This document shows, piece by piece, positions 35,301 through 48,440 of a stretch of DNA of 64,000 nucleotides. Source of the stretch: Eudromia elegans (taxonomy: Eukaryota; Chordata; Aves; Tinamiformes; Tinamidae). The notes under the pieces were generated by a model that did no database searches, was not told the DNA's origin, and saw only the letters and a list, made by a program, of their open reading frames with translations. The stretch spans positions 4,094,611-4,158,610 of the forward strand of contig PTEX01000003.1 in assembly GCA_003342815.1 (NCBI GenBank). The letters are read 5' to 3'. Both the position numbers and the translations under genes were made by a program. Every line of letters starts with the position of its first letter. The first letter of the stretch is position 1.

Positions 35301-37608
35301 TCCAGTACAAACAATTCTTACCTAGCAGAGCATGGGCAAACCATGAGCCCACGCTCAAACTCGAGACATAAAACAGCAGGCCTTGACTTAAGCCAAAAAC
35401 AAACCAAAACAGCAGCAGCAACAGGAACAACTCCGACATTTGCATTGCGGTGTTCCTAGATGGACTCTCTAGGAAATCTGGCTAGCAGAACTGGGACAGG
35501 AGCACCCACTTGTGTTTCTTCTCCTGGTTTCTTAGAAGCACATAGTTGCCTCAGTCCTCTAGAAGTTGTAAGTCACTTAAGCTAAAAAAACAAAAATAAG
35601 AGATCCAAGACTTAACCAAAAGTGCACATCCATTAATAATATTTCTGTTACAATTCAGCTTAACAGAGTCAGTTAATGAAAAAAAAACCCCAACCTTCAT
35701 GGTACTTAATTGAGTATCAAGCACTGAAGCGGTCCTTCACAATTTCAGGTCACACATTTGTTTTAATATTTGTTCTATCAGTGTTTTCTAGCTTTTCAGA
35801 TGAAAAACCATGGGGGCCCATGGACTACTTCCAAACTATCCACAAAAGGTAAGTAGGAAAAACACGTCTACTGCCAGGAAGCTTGTATAAAGGTCTACAC
35901 TAACGTTTTAAAATGTTTAGGGGAAAAAAAAGTTTGCAAACTCTAGCTCCGTAAGTTCTTTTTCTAAAGTTATTATGAAGGCCAAGTATCTAAGGGACTA
36001 TTTCCCTTGGTTAACAATTGAAATGATGGTCCCCATGCAACAGTGCTATTTCCAGATCTATTAAAACGGCAGGAACACCAGGCAAGGATGTCTCTGTTAT
36101 CAGTCCTTTAATCTGGCCCTGAAGCCACAAAAACTGCTCATTACCTCTTGACAGCGGCTGCATTCTCGTCCATCATTGTTACCCCACTTAGGTTTTTATT
36201 CCAAGAACATAATGCTGCAGAATCCTGTGACCTAAATACTTCACATACTACCCTCAGTGATCACTGATTCCTGTCTGGTTATTGACTACACTGGCATAAA
36301 TCTAAATCTCATGGATGTACTGTAGATTAACACCCATTAAACAATAGCTAAAAGAGATTCCCATGCATGCTGAATTCGAAATTTTTGAAAAGGTTTTCAA
36401 AAGCCTTAATTTTATTCATTCCTTTTTTATGATTTGTAATTTATTGAAGTCTGATTATCCAGGACATATTTAATAAACTCTCCATTTAATACAAAATGAC
36501 AGAAGGGAAAAAAGAAACTCCAAGTCTTTGTGTGACTCATCTAATGAGATGCTTAAATCATTGATCAAAATTAGGATGGCAAAAACCCTGAAACAAGATT
36601 TTCAGACAATAGGAGGTCTGGGAAAGGATGGAGCACTTCATAAAGAAAAATTGTGTCCTCTAACAGCCATTCTGTTGTTACAGTCAGTCCTCCCATAATC
36701 TTTAATATCTTTGTCCTAAATCATCTCCAGATATTTATGCCTTTTGGACGCAGCCAAGAAGGTTGATGCAAAAAGAAGTGGAGAAGAAAGAGCAGGAAGT
36801 AATATGTACCATGCGTGTAATGTTTGAAACTCAAATGGATTAGCGATGAGTAACCAACATATGGAAGGAAACATTTTATTACTTACAGATGCACTCAAAT
36901 TTCAGTTCTCTGCCTTTTTTGGTATATCTGTGGGACACAGAATTTGAGGTTTGCAGCAGAGTTATTAATGGCACATTGCTGCTCTTTTTCCCCAGCTGGA
37001 ACTCGTTCATATGTAACCGGTTTAGAATGCACAGAACTAGAGACTAATATTTTTAAAGTGATGTTATATCACAAATCTCTAAGCCATAAAGCTCTAAAAA
37101 TTTGCAAGTATTACAGCTGTTGATTAGTCAGAGATCTTAAACATAAGAAAGGAAAACATATTTTATTCTTCTATTAAGAGACACTGCAGTTCTATTAGTA
37201 CTGGTAAAAAAAAAAAAAGCATGTTTGGGTGGTGGTTTTGAGTTCATAAAAGTGATGTTTGGTTCACATACATACACTACATTTTGGCAGAGTGAAATCC
37301 TTGAGCATATTCTTCTAAAGCCCAAGGGGCATTGCAGAGATTCCCACAGAAGACTGAGGAAAAGATGCGAGAAACTATATTTCTTTTCAAGGCTGGCAGA
37401 AGGGACAATGATCTGCCTCCAAATTAGAGCTAGGCCTAGCAGTCCTGAGCCACCGCGCTGGAGGCACCACGGTTATGGACCTGCTAATCCTGGTCATAGT
37501 TCCATGGCCTTCCTTCATCCTACCAGGAAAGCTATTTAGCTGGTGACACGGTCTCCTTAGGATTTCACCAACCTTCTGCCCACCTTCAGAGGACTGAATC
37601 ACAAGATT

Positions 37609-37609
<1 letters not shown>

Positions 37610-37648
<39 letters not shown>

Positions 37649-37677
37649 ATACATACATACATACATACATAAATAAC
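37610..37677. repeat. (AAAT)n(ACAT)n compound microsatellite
   Basis: About ten AAAT units are followed by five ACAT units and a final AAAT-like unit. It lies in presumed SDC2 intron 1 and is likely to vary in length. Confidence 0.95.
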
Positions 37678-40600
37678 TGATAGGTAACAAACATAACCGG
37701 GAGCAGAAAAAAAAGGAGGGAAACAAGCAGTTCCTACGAGTTCTATCAAGTTTGTGATGGCCACCTATAGGCACTCACAGGACAAACCCTGCCTGGCAAA
37801 TCCCACTTCTTTGCAGTGGGCCAACCGTAGTGGCGCCTTTAGCAGAGTGGTGGTGGATGGCACCGTGAAAGGGTCTTGTGGGTTTTGGTTTTGGAATAAG
37901 ACGTTAATAATCAGCAATATTATTTAAGTGCATTGCTCTAACTACTCTGCTTTTTCCCTTGGAGAAATGCAACCACTTGCACAACTGTGATGTTAGCGGA
38001 GTGGGTAACAGCCACAGGAAAGTTGCTCTATGTAACAGTCTGGATAATTGTAATCACAGCAAAAATACTCTTCCCATGACAACAGGCACAAGATTGAATT
38101 TTGCTAGTTTTATGGCCACACTTTCGTACAGAAGCTAACATCTGCATTGCTCATTTCCCCCAAATCATTTCTGACACAGTTACTATTCCCTAGTTTTACC
38201 TCCTAACTGCACGAAACCCTTTAAGCATTCTCCAAGGCTTACTGACTTTCAGGGCCAGTCCTACTGCTTAGCTGTATACACAATGTAAAAAACAGTCTTG
38301 CGATGGGAACCGCCTGTGCCAGATTTATTGCTGCTTCCCCCATCGTTGCTTTTTGGCCCATTAAATGCCAAATGTTTGCCTTGGTGATTAACCCCGAAGA
38401 GCTCATTTCCAAAGATACCTCTCAAGGATATTTTCCGCCCTTCTTCAGGTAGGGGTGAAGCAGCAAGTCAGCTCTGTACAAGCATCCCTGCTGAAAGAGG
38501 AGCTGCGGTATTTGCCCGGGGCCGAGAGCAGCGCGGCAGCCTGAACCCGCGCCTGGTGGAGCGCGGACGGACTCCAACGTCTGCAGCACATGCCAGAAAG
38601 ATTATTCACGCTCCTCGGAGCTCGCGCAGAAGAACTTCCTGATGCTGCACAAAACTATAGCTGCAGGCCTCGAATCTCGCACGGCAGAGAGAGAAAGGGT
38701 TTGACCGTTCGTGGCTTGCGAGGAAGAGAGGAGAGCTGGAAATAAACACAGGCACTGAGAACTGCTTATACCCCAGCCAGTGCGCAGCAATACCGGAGTC
38801 TACTGATTTATAGAGCTGGTTTATAGAGGCTGTCTGATGTCAAAGCCAAGAGTCAAAAATATGCTTGGGTTTAAGATGCACACAGTCTGCTGTGCCAGGC
38901 TAATTACCAAAACAGAGGCATATTTAGCAGCAGCAGAATTAATATAAACACACTCACTAGTGTCAGACATTTCAGCAGCCTCATAGCTCACACTGAAGAA
39001 AATACATCACGTGCTCAGTGCTTACAGGGAAATAGTCAAAGGCAAAAAAACACCCCAGTTTAAGAGGGCAAGAACAAGCCACCACAATATGGGCACACAC
39101 CAGAGTACGTACTTTGCTACAGTTGATAGATCCATGCTCCCCAAGTGCTAGTATCCACACTGACATAGTCGCAAAACCCTGTGTGCCTGCTTCCTAACAG
39201 TCCTCCGTGCCTTTACAAGTATTCCCAATGCGCAATTACATGCTGTATGGTACATTACGCGATAGGAGCATTTCAAAGAGTAACAGGAGAACCTGTTCAA
39301 GCTTATTTGAAAATGTTTTTCTTCCCACTATAAAAGCGCACGGGTCTGTGTAACGGGTCCTTGGCCTCCTTTCAGCTTTGGAGCAGAGACTTGTCCTACC
39401 GTGACAGGAAAGATAAAATAAAAAATCTGCTGAAGTTCTGACCTGCTTGAGAGAAACCTCAATAGGAAAAGCTACTGTGTGTCCACTTCATTTCAGAGTC
39501 TGATTTCCAGTAGTGCATCATTTAGCTGCCTATTAATCTAACCCTTCACCCAAACACTACACTTCCCAGGGAGGCATGAAGGCTGCTGTATGAAGATGCA
39601 AGGCAGGGAAAAGCAAGCACAAGCTGCAAGAGTGGACAATTTCCTATTATTACACCAATACCAACAAATTGGATTTCTGACAAGGGGACACATCAAAACA
39701 CTTGCTCCATTCTCTCCAGCTGTCACAGTTAGTTAGGTGAATAATAAGAGTCTCAACAGTTATCAAATGTGTCTCCTAGCCCATCCAACTAGGCTCTAGC
39801 CCACGTAAAGTGGTATTAGAGACACTAACTGAACGAGTTCGCAGGTGGGTCTGCCCCAAAAGATGCCTTCATCTCCTTCCCATGCAGGAGACAACTGCAC
39901 GCATCTGCGAAGAGGGAACCAGCAGAGCTTTCCAGCACAGCAAAGCCCAACTCAGTAGACACAAGCTACCAGCATTACAGACTATAAAAAACACAGTATT
40001 TTATTTTTTCCTACAGCAATCAGATTCTCCTGTTGTACTGTAGCTTATCCTAAGAATTCATGCTCTGGAGATGAGCAAAAACAGTCCTTCCCGAGACCTG
40101 CAAGGAGACATACTAGTCATGCTAGTCATCCAAACACCCCATAGGTCTACTCTAACCTCAAAAGGTCACCCATGTCAATAATGATGGAAAATCCTCATGG
40201 GATGGGATGGGAAATCCTGTGCGCGGCAGCTCTAGCTTTCCTTGTAAAAACAAATGTTTATATTAAAATTTCCCTGGGAATCTCATCATCAAAACATCCA
40301 AAGTCCTTGCAGCTTTCCTACCAAGGCATCGGTCAGGGCAAAGAGCAGTTTCTTCTTGAACTCGGCCTTTGACGGAGGCACAGTAGAACAGGGCTACAGC
40401 TGAATCATCTTCCAAAGCACAGCTCTAGTCTGAAATAAAGGGCAACGTGCAGGCGAACCAGCACCAGAAGCCAACCAGCCAGACAGCAGTATGCATCACA
40501 GATTGATTTACCTCAATTAGCACAGCAATTTTCTGCACATTTTACTAAAAGCACCAATCAGTTTCACCAAAAATAGGATCAGAAATGCCATGCAAATCAT

Positions 40601-43600
40601 AGTCACAGCTCAAAAATATTAATCAGTACCTAAGGATACATCAAGCCATGTGCAGACAGGCTAAATTTAAGGCATGGCCGTGACCAAGAAGCTAAATGCA
40701 TTCCTTTTGAAGTACTGAATGAAGAGGTTAGCATGTCTTTATTGGCCAGCCATGAGCTTGCCACTAACAAGAGATGCAGGTGACTTTCAATCTGCAGGCC
40801 ATCACCATACACACCTGGCTCCATCAATGCTTTTAAATCTAACATGCACCAGCTTTTCCATGCACACCTCCCCACTCCTTTTATGCTTCCCTGATCCTTT
40901 TTTTTTTTTCTAATCAATCAGAAGAACTAACACATATATTTTCCTCCCTCCTCTTGAGAATGGCAATGAATGATTAAAGCTGCCCGGGTAACCTCTTTGG
41001 CATGCATGCCAATAACTCCCCACCTAATAGCCTTTCCTCTGCCTCACTGCCCTGGCCCACTGGTGATTACCAAAATCCCTTGAAGTGGTCGAATTGCAGG
41101 GCAGCCCCCATGGAAACCTATTTGGAGCCGTTCAAGCTCATACCAAAGAATGATGTTTTTAATACAGATTGTTCTTTTTAAAGCTTTACAAAAGCTGCTG
41201 TAATCAATCGTAGTAGGAGCACCGCAAACCTCCTCCAGTTTCAGAAGTTCGTATCGATTTCTTTCCAATCCATGACTTCACCAAAATAACCCCGTGTGAC
41301 GAATGTAGAGTCAACCATCATGAAACCCTCTAAATTAAGATATTTTTGCAATTGGCAAAGCAATTTGAAGCAATTTGCAATAAATTAGCTGAGTCAATTA
41401 CATTTCTTTAGCATAAACAAGCAAATCACACACAAAACAAATATACTGAAGTAACATTGAACACCAATTAAGTTTTATTATTCTCCATTAAGGTTCTATA
41501 TGGCAACCAAGTTTGTCAAAGGTGATGGGGAATCAGGTTTATTTAAGACCAAGCATTTCCAGTACTTGAATGCCGCACAATAAGAAAGAGAATCTGTTCT
41601 ACAGCGCACGTGTTCTTTGAACAACAAAGTCCACAGATATTTTAGTGGACACTTCTGTCTGCCACCTGTGGACAGCACACTCTGGTAATCTCCCACTAAA
41701 GCTCCTAGCAGGTGGAAAACATCCACTGGAATATCTAAACTCTGTCTGATCCATCCAAAATTGTGTTGCCATAGTAATATGCTGAAGAACCTCCCACCCC
41801 AAAGCACACAACATACTTCAGAAGATGATGATAATCTGCTCTAATAAAGAGAAATCCTAAGTCCGCAAGAACAGATATGACCCTTGGCAATAATATAAAC
41901 GTATCCGAGTTTCCCTAGATTCTTACTCAAGGAAAGTAAAGCTTGTGTAAGCTTTAAGCATACTTAAGTGAAGCATCTTTGTGTTAGGAATTTTATTTTG
42001 TGTACGGAGTTTTATTTGAACAGGATACATATGCTGTGTCTTCAACATGTGACTCATTTCTCAACCTGTAAGCAAACAGCTTAAAAAGCCAACAGAACAA
42101 CATGCAAATTATCATTTTTATACTACTTTTGGGTGCTAGCACACTTCTGCTCAAAAATGAAACTAAAAATTTAAAATTTCAATTAAGTTTGGCTTCACTA
42201 TGAGGACCACGCAGTACGAGCAGATTTTTTCCTAGAAGTCATGAGAACGATCATGACCTCGTTTGGTCATGTACCTACCTTGAACTACTCCTACCTTGAA
42301 CTACTCCGGTGGTGTCTGCAAGCACAGAGCTTGGTGATCTAGCTGATCAGTTTGTTCTGTGGCAGCAAAAGTATCGGAGGCTCAAAAACTGGATCAAGTT
42401 GGGCCCAAAGTCACAGTCTCTGCGGCCAAACCGACATCACCGTTACTCTTTGCATTGGTACTCCACTGAGACACCCAAAGCACAGAAAGCACGGAGGAAC
42501 TAAGTACTCCCTAGCGAGATACCACTTCAGCTTCCCAAATATGAAGAAACAAGATTATTTTCCTGCTGTTTCCAGGTGCTAAGCAGTCCAACACCCACTC
42601 GTCTAGGTGGTATGCACGATTAAGTTGTTGGATTCTGCACTCTGATCCCATTTTACCTACTGCATTTCAGCTACAAAGGCTTCGTGTTCATTTTCCCCTG
42701 GATGCAGGAGAAGATAAGAAACGAGTTTATTTCAGAGCGGATAAACACCGCTCTAAGAACATCAATAAAAGCAGCTGAAAGGAATCAGAGATATGGCTGC
42801 TTGTACAGGCCATATTGCCCCAGGCGCGATCTTTGGCCTGGTGTGTTGCCCTTTGGGCACAACTCCTCACCTACCAAGGGAGAGGAGGAACAGGCCTAAT
42901 GCCCTCCCGGCAAAAGATGCCAAACAGTGAGGCGATCACCCCTAGCCTGGGCTGTGAGTAGACATGGTGACCTGCAGCACCAGTCAGGCTCCTGGCGGGG
43001 CTTCTTGCCCTCCAGAGCCTGTCCTGGACCTCCTTGGCCACTGTTTCCTGAGGCCTGCAGGACAGCAGCAGGCTCGGAGAGGGATCCAATAGCACAGTTT
43101 CTTCCAAAGTCAAACAGAGAGCTGAGTTATATTTGGAAATCAGGCAGATGTGCTGAGCAGAACTGCTAACAGAGAAGTTGAACTATATTGATAAAGAGTT
43201 TCTCCAGCTCAGAGGCTGAACTTGATCAACCCCTGAACAAGACAAAATCAGGCAGCACCCCAGGGGAGTTACTCTGATGGGAGCTTATGTACTCTGCTTT
43301 AAGACACTTCCCGACATGGTATCAATTAAAATGCATTCAAATTCCTAGGAAGAATGAGCTATCCCATGTCTGCTCTTAGGAATATAGCTAAATCTAGAGC
43401 CTCAAAGCGAAGACAGCACAGTGTAAGGAACATTAAAATCAAAGTTATTCTATGAGCAGTGGAACAGCTGACATGTATTTCCTACCAAGGAAACCCAGCT
43501 CCGCTATGCTTAATTTCCCCTACGCTATTCCTCCCTGTGAACTTGCACACAGAGGCATCAGAATGTGATCCATAAATTCTGAAAATATATAGGAATTTCT

Positions 43601-44372
43601 CCAAGAAAAAGTTTTGACTGGAATTACATAGAGGGACTACTCTCTTTGACATAAGTTCTTGTTTTAAAGCATGTTCCAGAAAGTTAGTGTTTTACCTGAT
43701 GGATTAGTGAACTAATAACAAAATTCTGTCCAGTTACCATGACTGCCCACCAGTAAGGTACACTTGTTAAGTTAAGCTAATGCATATTGATTATCTTCAT
43801 CTGATGTTTTAAAAACAATGCTACTTAAAACTAGAAGAATCATAGTCACTCATTGAAATAATAAAGACAGAGATAAATTATGCTGCATTTGATAAACTGT
43901 TTTTCCTTTACTTAAAGGTAGGCAAGCCAGGTTACTTCAGCTTTTATTTCTGACAGTCACAGATCTTCCAGAACAGTAAAATCCAATATTCTCAATTGTA
44001 TCAAATATCTGTTAAGAAAGACCAAAACAACTCTCTTCTCCAGCATCCATATTTTAAATCAGAGTCCTGCTGGAAGGAACAGAGATTTCATTAGTTGAAG
44101 AGGCAAACTCTAAATCCTGATAAAAGTGTCTCAGCAACATCACACAAGGGTAGCAGCACTCTGCAATCCTGATCAATGGTCTAAACCTTTTAAAAATCCA
44201 TATGCCTCCTGAAGCGGCTGCATATTAAGGATTTTGCAGCATTATTGACCTGGGCAGCCTCTTGATCCTCAGTAAGTTATTTTAAGCACCTTTCTGCCAG
44301 CAAAGAAATCTCTGTTAGACTCTTGTTCATATTATTGCTCAAGCATTGCTTACAATACAGCACAAAACGGGA

Positions 44373-45482
44373 AATCACAGAATGGCTGAGGTTGGAAATA
44401 CCCTCTAGAGATCATCTAATCCAACCTCCCTGCTCCAGCAGGGACACCCAGAGCACGGGGCAGAGGGTGGCATCCAGGCGGGTTTGAAGATCTCCAGAGA
44501 AGGAGACTCCACAACAAGTCATCAGCGAACTTGCTCAGGGTGCCCTCTGCACTCTCGTCCAAGTCATTGATGAACAAGCTGAACAGCACTGGGCCCAGCA
44601 CTGACCTCTGGGGGACACCGCTGGCCACAGGCTTCCAACTAGACTTGACCCCATTTATCACGACCTTCTGGGTTCTGCCATCCAGCCAGTTCTCAATCCA
44701 CCTCACTGTCCACATGCCCAATCCACACATCTAGAGCTTTGCTATGAGGATGTTGTGGGAGACTGTGCTGAAAGCTTTGCAGAAGTCAAGGTAGACAAAA
44801 TCCACGGCTCTCCCATCATCTAGCCAGCCAGTCACCCCATCGAAGGCTATCTGGTTCCTCAAACACGACTTCCCCTTAGTGAATCCATGCTGACTACTAC
44901 TGATCACATTCTCCTCCTTGATATGCCTAGAGAGGGTCTCTAGAACAAGCTGCTCCATCATCTTTCCAGGGATGGAGGTGAGGCTGATGGGCCTGTAGTT
45001 TCCTGGGTCCTCCCTCTCACTCTTTTTGAAGACTGGAGTGACGTTGGTTTCTTCCAATTCTCTGGTACCTCCCTCACTCTCCATGACCTCTCCAAGACGA
45101 TGGAGAGCAGCCGAGCAACAACCCTTGCCAATTCCCTCAGCACTCTCGGGAGCATCCCAGCCAGACCCATAGATCCAGTTTGGCATCCCGTTTGTCTAGA
45201 TAATCCCTAACCCAATCCTCCTCAACCAGCCAAAAGTCTTCCTCTCTCCTACTTATCCCTCCTACATCTGGCCTCTGTAGTTCATGGGGACCAGCCTTAG
45301 CAGTGAGGACAGAAGCAAAGAAGGCATTTGGTAACTGCCTTCTCTGCACCCTCTGTCACCAAGGCACCCTCCCCATTCTGCAGTGGACTACCATTTTCCC
45401 AAGTCTTCCTCTTGCTGCTGGTGCATTTATAGAAGCTCTTCCTGTTATCCCTGACATTTCTCATTAACTCTAATTCCAAACG
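44373..45482 (-). mobile_element. CR1 LINE with internal deletion, reverse transcriptase palm region
   Basis: Read on the minus strand from 45482 downwards, the element encodes NVRDNRKSFYK, then (with frameshifts) [77 protein letters not shown] and KFADD, the reverse transcriptase active-site block. Directly after FADD (44519) the sequence jumps to the terminal VVESPSL coding segment and 3' UTR (GGTTGGATTAGATGATCTC), ending near 44373. About 0.7-0.8 kb of ORF2 between these points, including the GKCRVLHL region of the other copies, is missing. The 3' tail is a single ATTCTGTGATT unit, so this is a different and older subfamily than the plus-strand copies. Confidence 0.93.
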
Positions 45483-48239
45483 GAATTAGAAAACAATTTT
45501 CTACATATGGGCAACATGGATGCACAGAAGAAACAGACCCAAACCACACATCTTCTTGGTCGCACTACTGAATCTGCAGACCTTCTTTTACCTTTTGGGC
45601 TATTTTTTTAAATTTATATACAGTAGAAAATTTGAAGTGATAACTAGCAAACACACTTATCCACTCAGTAAGAAAATATGTCACCTGGCCTGGGAGGTGA
45701 GGAAGGAAGAGGAAGAAGGTAATTTTCTTGTACTTCTAACTCAAAAGAACAAACACCACGCTTTATTCTTACATCTCTTATCAGATAAAGGTCTCCCATT
45801 CGAGGAACATATTTGTGTGGAAAACCAAAGCTCAACCTGACGCGCATCAGCACACATCAAACAGCAATCGCACGGCCTTCTGCAAGCATGTGCCTCCAGG
45901 ACTCACCTCGAGGTGATACCAAGTGCCAGCACAGGATTCTTCCTTGAGCTGTAACCTACAAACAGGCACAGGCAAGCAGCCCAGACTCTTAGTCTATGCT
46001 TATCTAGTCTAGGCATGCCCTAAGAGCTTCCTTTTTCTCCTCTCATCCCAAATTAACAAGGCACATCCATGCTTCTTCCACCTTTTTACTTGTCAAAAAT
46101 ATTTACATAGTATTTCTGCTTGAGGAAGCAACTCTGGGCTCTAGATCAGGACCACAGTGTGAGCAAATGAATATTCCTCCCATCTATCTGCCCACCAGCC
46201 CTCTTACACCCCACAGCTGAGTCCACCCAGTAGGACACGTGTCCACCAGGCCGTAGCTGCAGCTTGCACGTGGCCATACCAGTAAACACAGCAACCAACA
46301 GCACTTCAGAGCGTGGGACGAGCGTGTAAACGGTGCTGCCTGAGGAGCACCTCCTGCTCTGGGACAGCAACGTCCTCCACCAAGCACAGGAGTGGGAAAG
46401 GCCTGCAAAAAGAACAGCTCTGGTTGCCGTGCCTGACTCTGCCTCCTAGTCAGAACATCATCTACAAAACCCCACCCTTTTACTTAGCAGCTTCAGACTT
46501 AAATCTCATGTGGCCGGTGGCCCATGCTACTGCTTGTCACCAGAACTGCCCAGGACCCGGGTTGCTTTTATTGAAGGGCATATTTGAAATGTTCTCAGAT
46601 GACAGCTAGGTGTGCGCAGGCTCAGCGCTTTCAGCTTGGTACCATCTTCGGTACCACACTTGACCACTGGACTCTCAGCTGTGGGCCAAGACAAAGAGGA
46701 AGCTCTGCAGGGAAAAGGGCAGCAGAAAGGTTTAAAGCAAGTTAAATTGTGCCCACAAAATCTCTGCTAGTGATATTTTCTTTTAGGATTTTAGAACAAC
46801 TTCCATATTTTCTCATTAAGTTTATATCTTGTTGAATGAATGGAAGCAACAGCTGTTTTCTAGTTTGGTAAAGCCTGACAAAATAACAAATTACTAATTC
46901 AGCACTGGCATCTCTCTGCTACCTAACACAGTTAGGTTTCAGCAAAGGAGTGGACATAAGGGATGAATAACCTGTTGGTCTCTGGCTGCTTTAGATAGAG
47001 CATGAATCTACTCCAACCACCTGCATCTTCTTTTCTTCCTAATAGTCCTGCTACAAAAACACAGCACACAATCTGCTCCTAAGTGCTGTGAAACAAACGG
47101 GCCAGTTCTCTCAAGGATTCCTTGTAGGTATACCCAAAGCTATTGTACTTTACAAGACTGTCCCTAGGTCAGTAAGAGAAATTTAATTCAAAAGATGAGC
47201 TTCTCTCTGCAGCCAACACAAGGGCTGCTACACGGACGGCATCAGAAAGCTTCTTAGTGCCTGGTTCTGTTTGCTCCAGTGAAAGGGTCCCTTAACGCTG
47301 AAATGGAATGAACAATAGGGGGTTTCATTCACCTAAGCGCTGGGGATGTCAGCTACTTACCAGACCTGCTCTCGTGCAAGCCTGGAGTCTGAAAGGTTAA
47401 AAAACCTGAGGACAAACAGTACAGAAACAAGACTGCTTGGAGAGACTGTCTAGAAAGATATTCAGATTCAAATGAGCAAGACGGCACAGAATAGTTTTGC
47501 ACTGACACAATACCCATCTGCATAAGTTTATCTGAGAGAATAGAACAGCCCAGGTACTGTGTCTCAAATGAAAGCAATGCAAAGTACCATAATTTATATA
47601 CAGACATACAGTCTCTCTAGATAGATAGATAAAAAAAAGGAATGCACCTATAGCAATTTTACTAGAAGCTGTAAAAGTTCTGCTTTCACCAAGAATAAAT
47701 TTCTTCACAGAGCAAGTTTTCAAATCAGATATTTGATAAACGTGTCAGCAAAGTTAGATCAAAATCTTGTTGGGAAATACAGCAATGGGCAAATACTAAA
47801 TTTGAACACTATTTTGGGGAAGTCAGCTGCAACAACGCAATTGCAATAACTCGTATCATGGCAAACAGTATTTGTTTATTGACACTGAACAGATACAGGA
47901 GGCCAGAAAGATACCTTCATATGCCCTTTCCCAGCATAATAGCTGAATGAAGGCAGAAGATAACCAGCAAGACTTTGTGAACTTAGCAAAGAAGAATCTT
48001 TTTGTCAAAACCATCTCATATTAGTAGCTGAGTCTTTTCTTACAGGTCACTCAGTTCATTAGCCTTTCTAATTAGACAGTAAACAAAGATGATAATACAG
48101 AAGAAGGGAAGAACTACAGGCCTTTTAATAAAGCAGACTCATCAGCTCAACTCTTTTTCTTTTCCTTTTTTTAAAGGAATGAATCCATATCGGGCTCATC
48201 CTATAAAATCCGTGACACCAGTCTGATGAGATACCTAAC

Positions 48240-48440
48240 TGCGCTTCCCTTACGGAGAAGTTGCCTTGTCCACAGGAGCTGACGCCCTACGAGCCCGCGC
48301 TGCTGCGCCTGTTCCTGCGGCGGAGCGCGAGCGCGCTCTTCCCTCCGGAGCGCAAGGGCCCTCGTCCCACTCCTGGCAGGGATTTGCTTTTCTCCATTAA
48401 TTACGTGTGCGCGCACATACACTCATGCTGCAGTCCCCAG
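48240..48440. promoter_or_regulatory. Small CpG-rich patch inside SDC2 intron 1
   Basis: About 150 bases around 48270-48420 are GC-rich, with CpG repeated in GCGGCGGAGCGCGAGCGCGC, in AT-rich surroundings. A second GC-rich patch follows at 48950-49100. It may be an enhancer or an internal promoter. A short plus-strand frame crosses it (QELTPYEPALLRLFLRR), but I do not recognise it. Confidence 0.3.

Noticed and set aside
35239-35445. Minus-strand frame starting with a signal-peptide-like hydrophobic run followed by a donor-like GTAAG, considered as SDC2 exon 1
   Set aside because: The hydrophobic run comes from a CAG/CAA-type repetitive stretch on the plus strand. There is no resemblance to a syndecan-2 signal sequence, no CpG-rich promoter, and the phase is not supported.
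38602-38790. Minus-strand frame with a hydrophobic start near a GC-rich patch, considered as SDC2 exon 1
   Set aside because: No splice donor at a fitting position and no similarity to the expected signal peptide.
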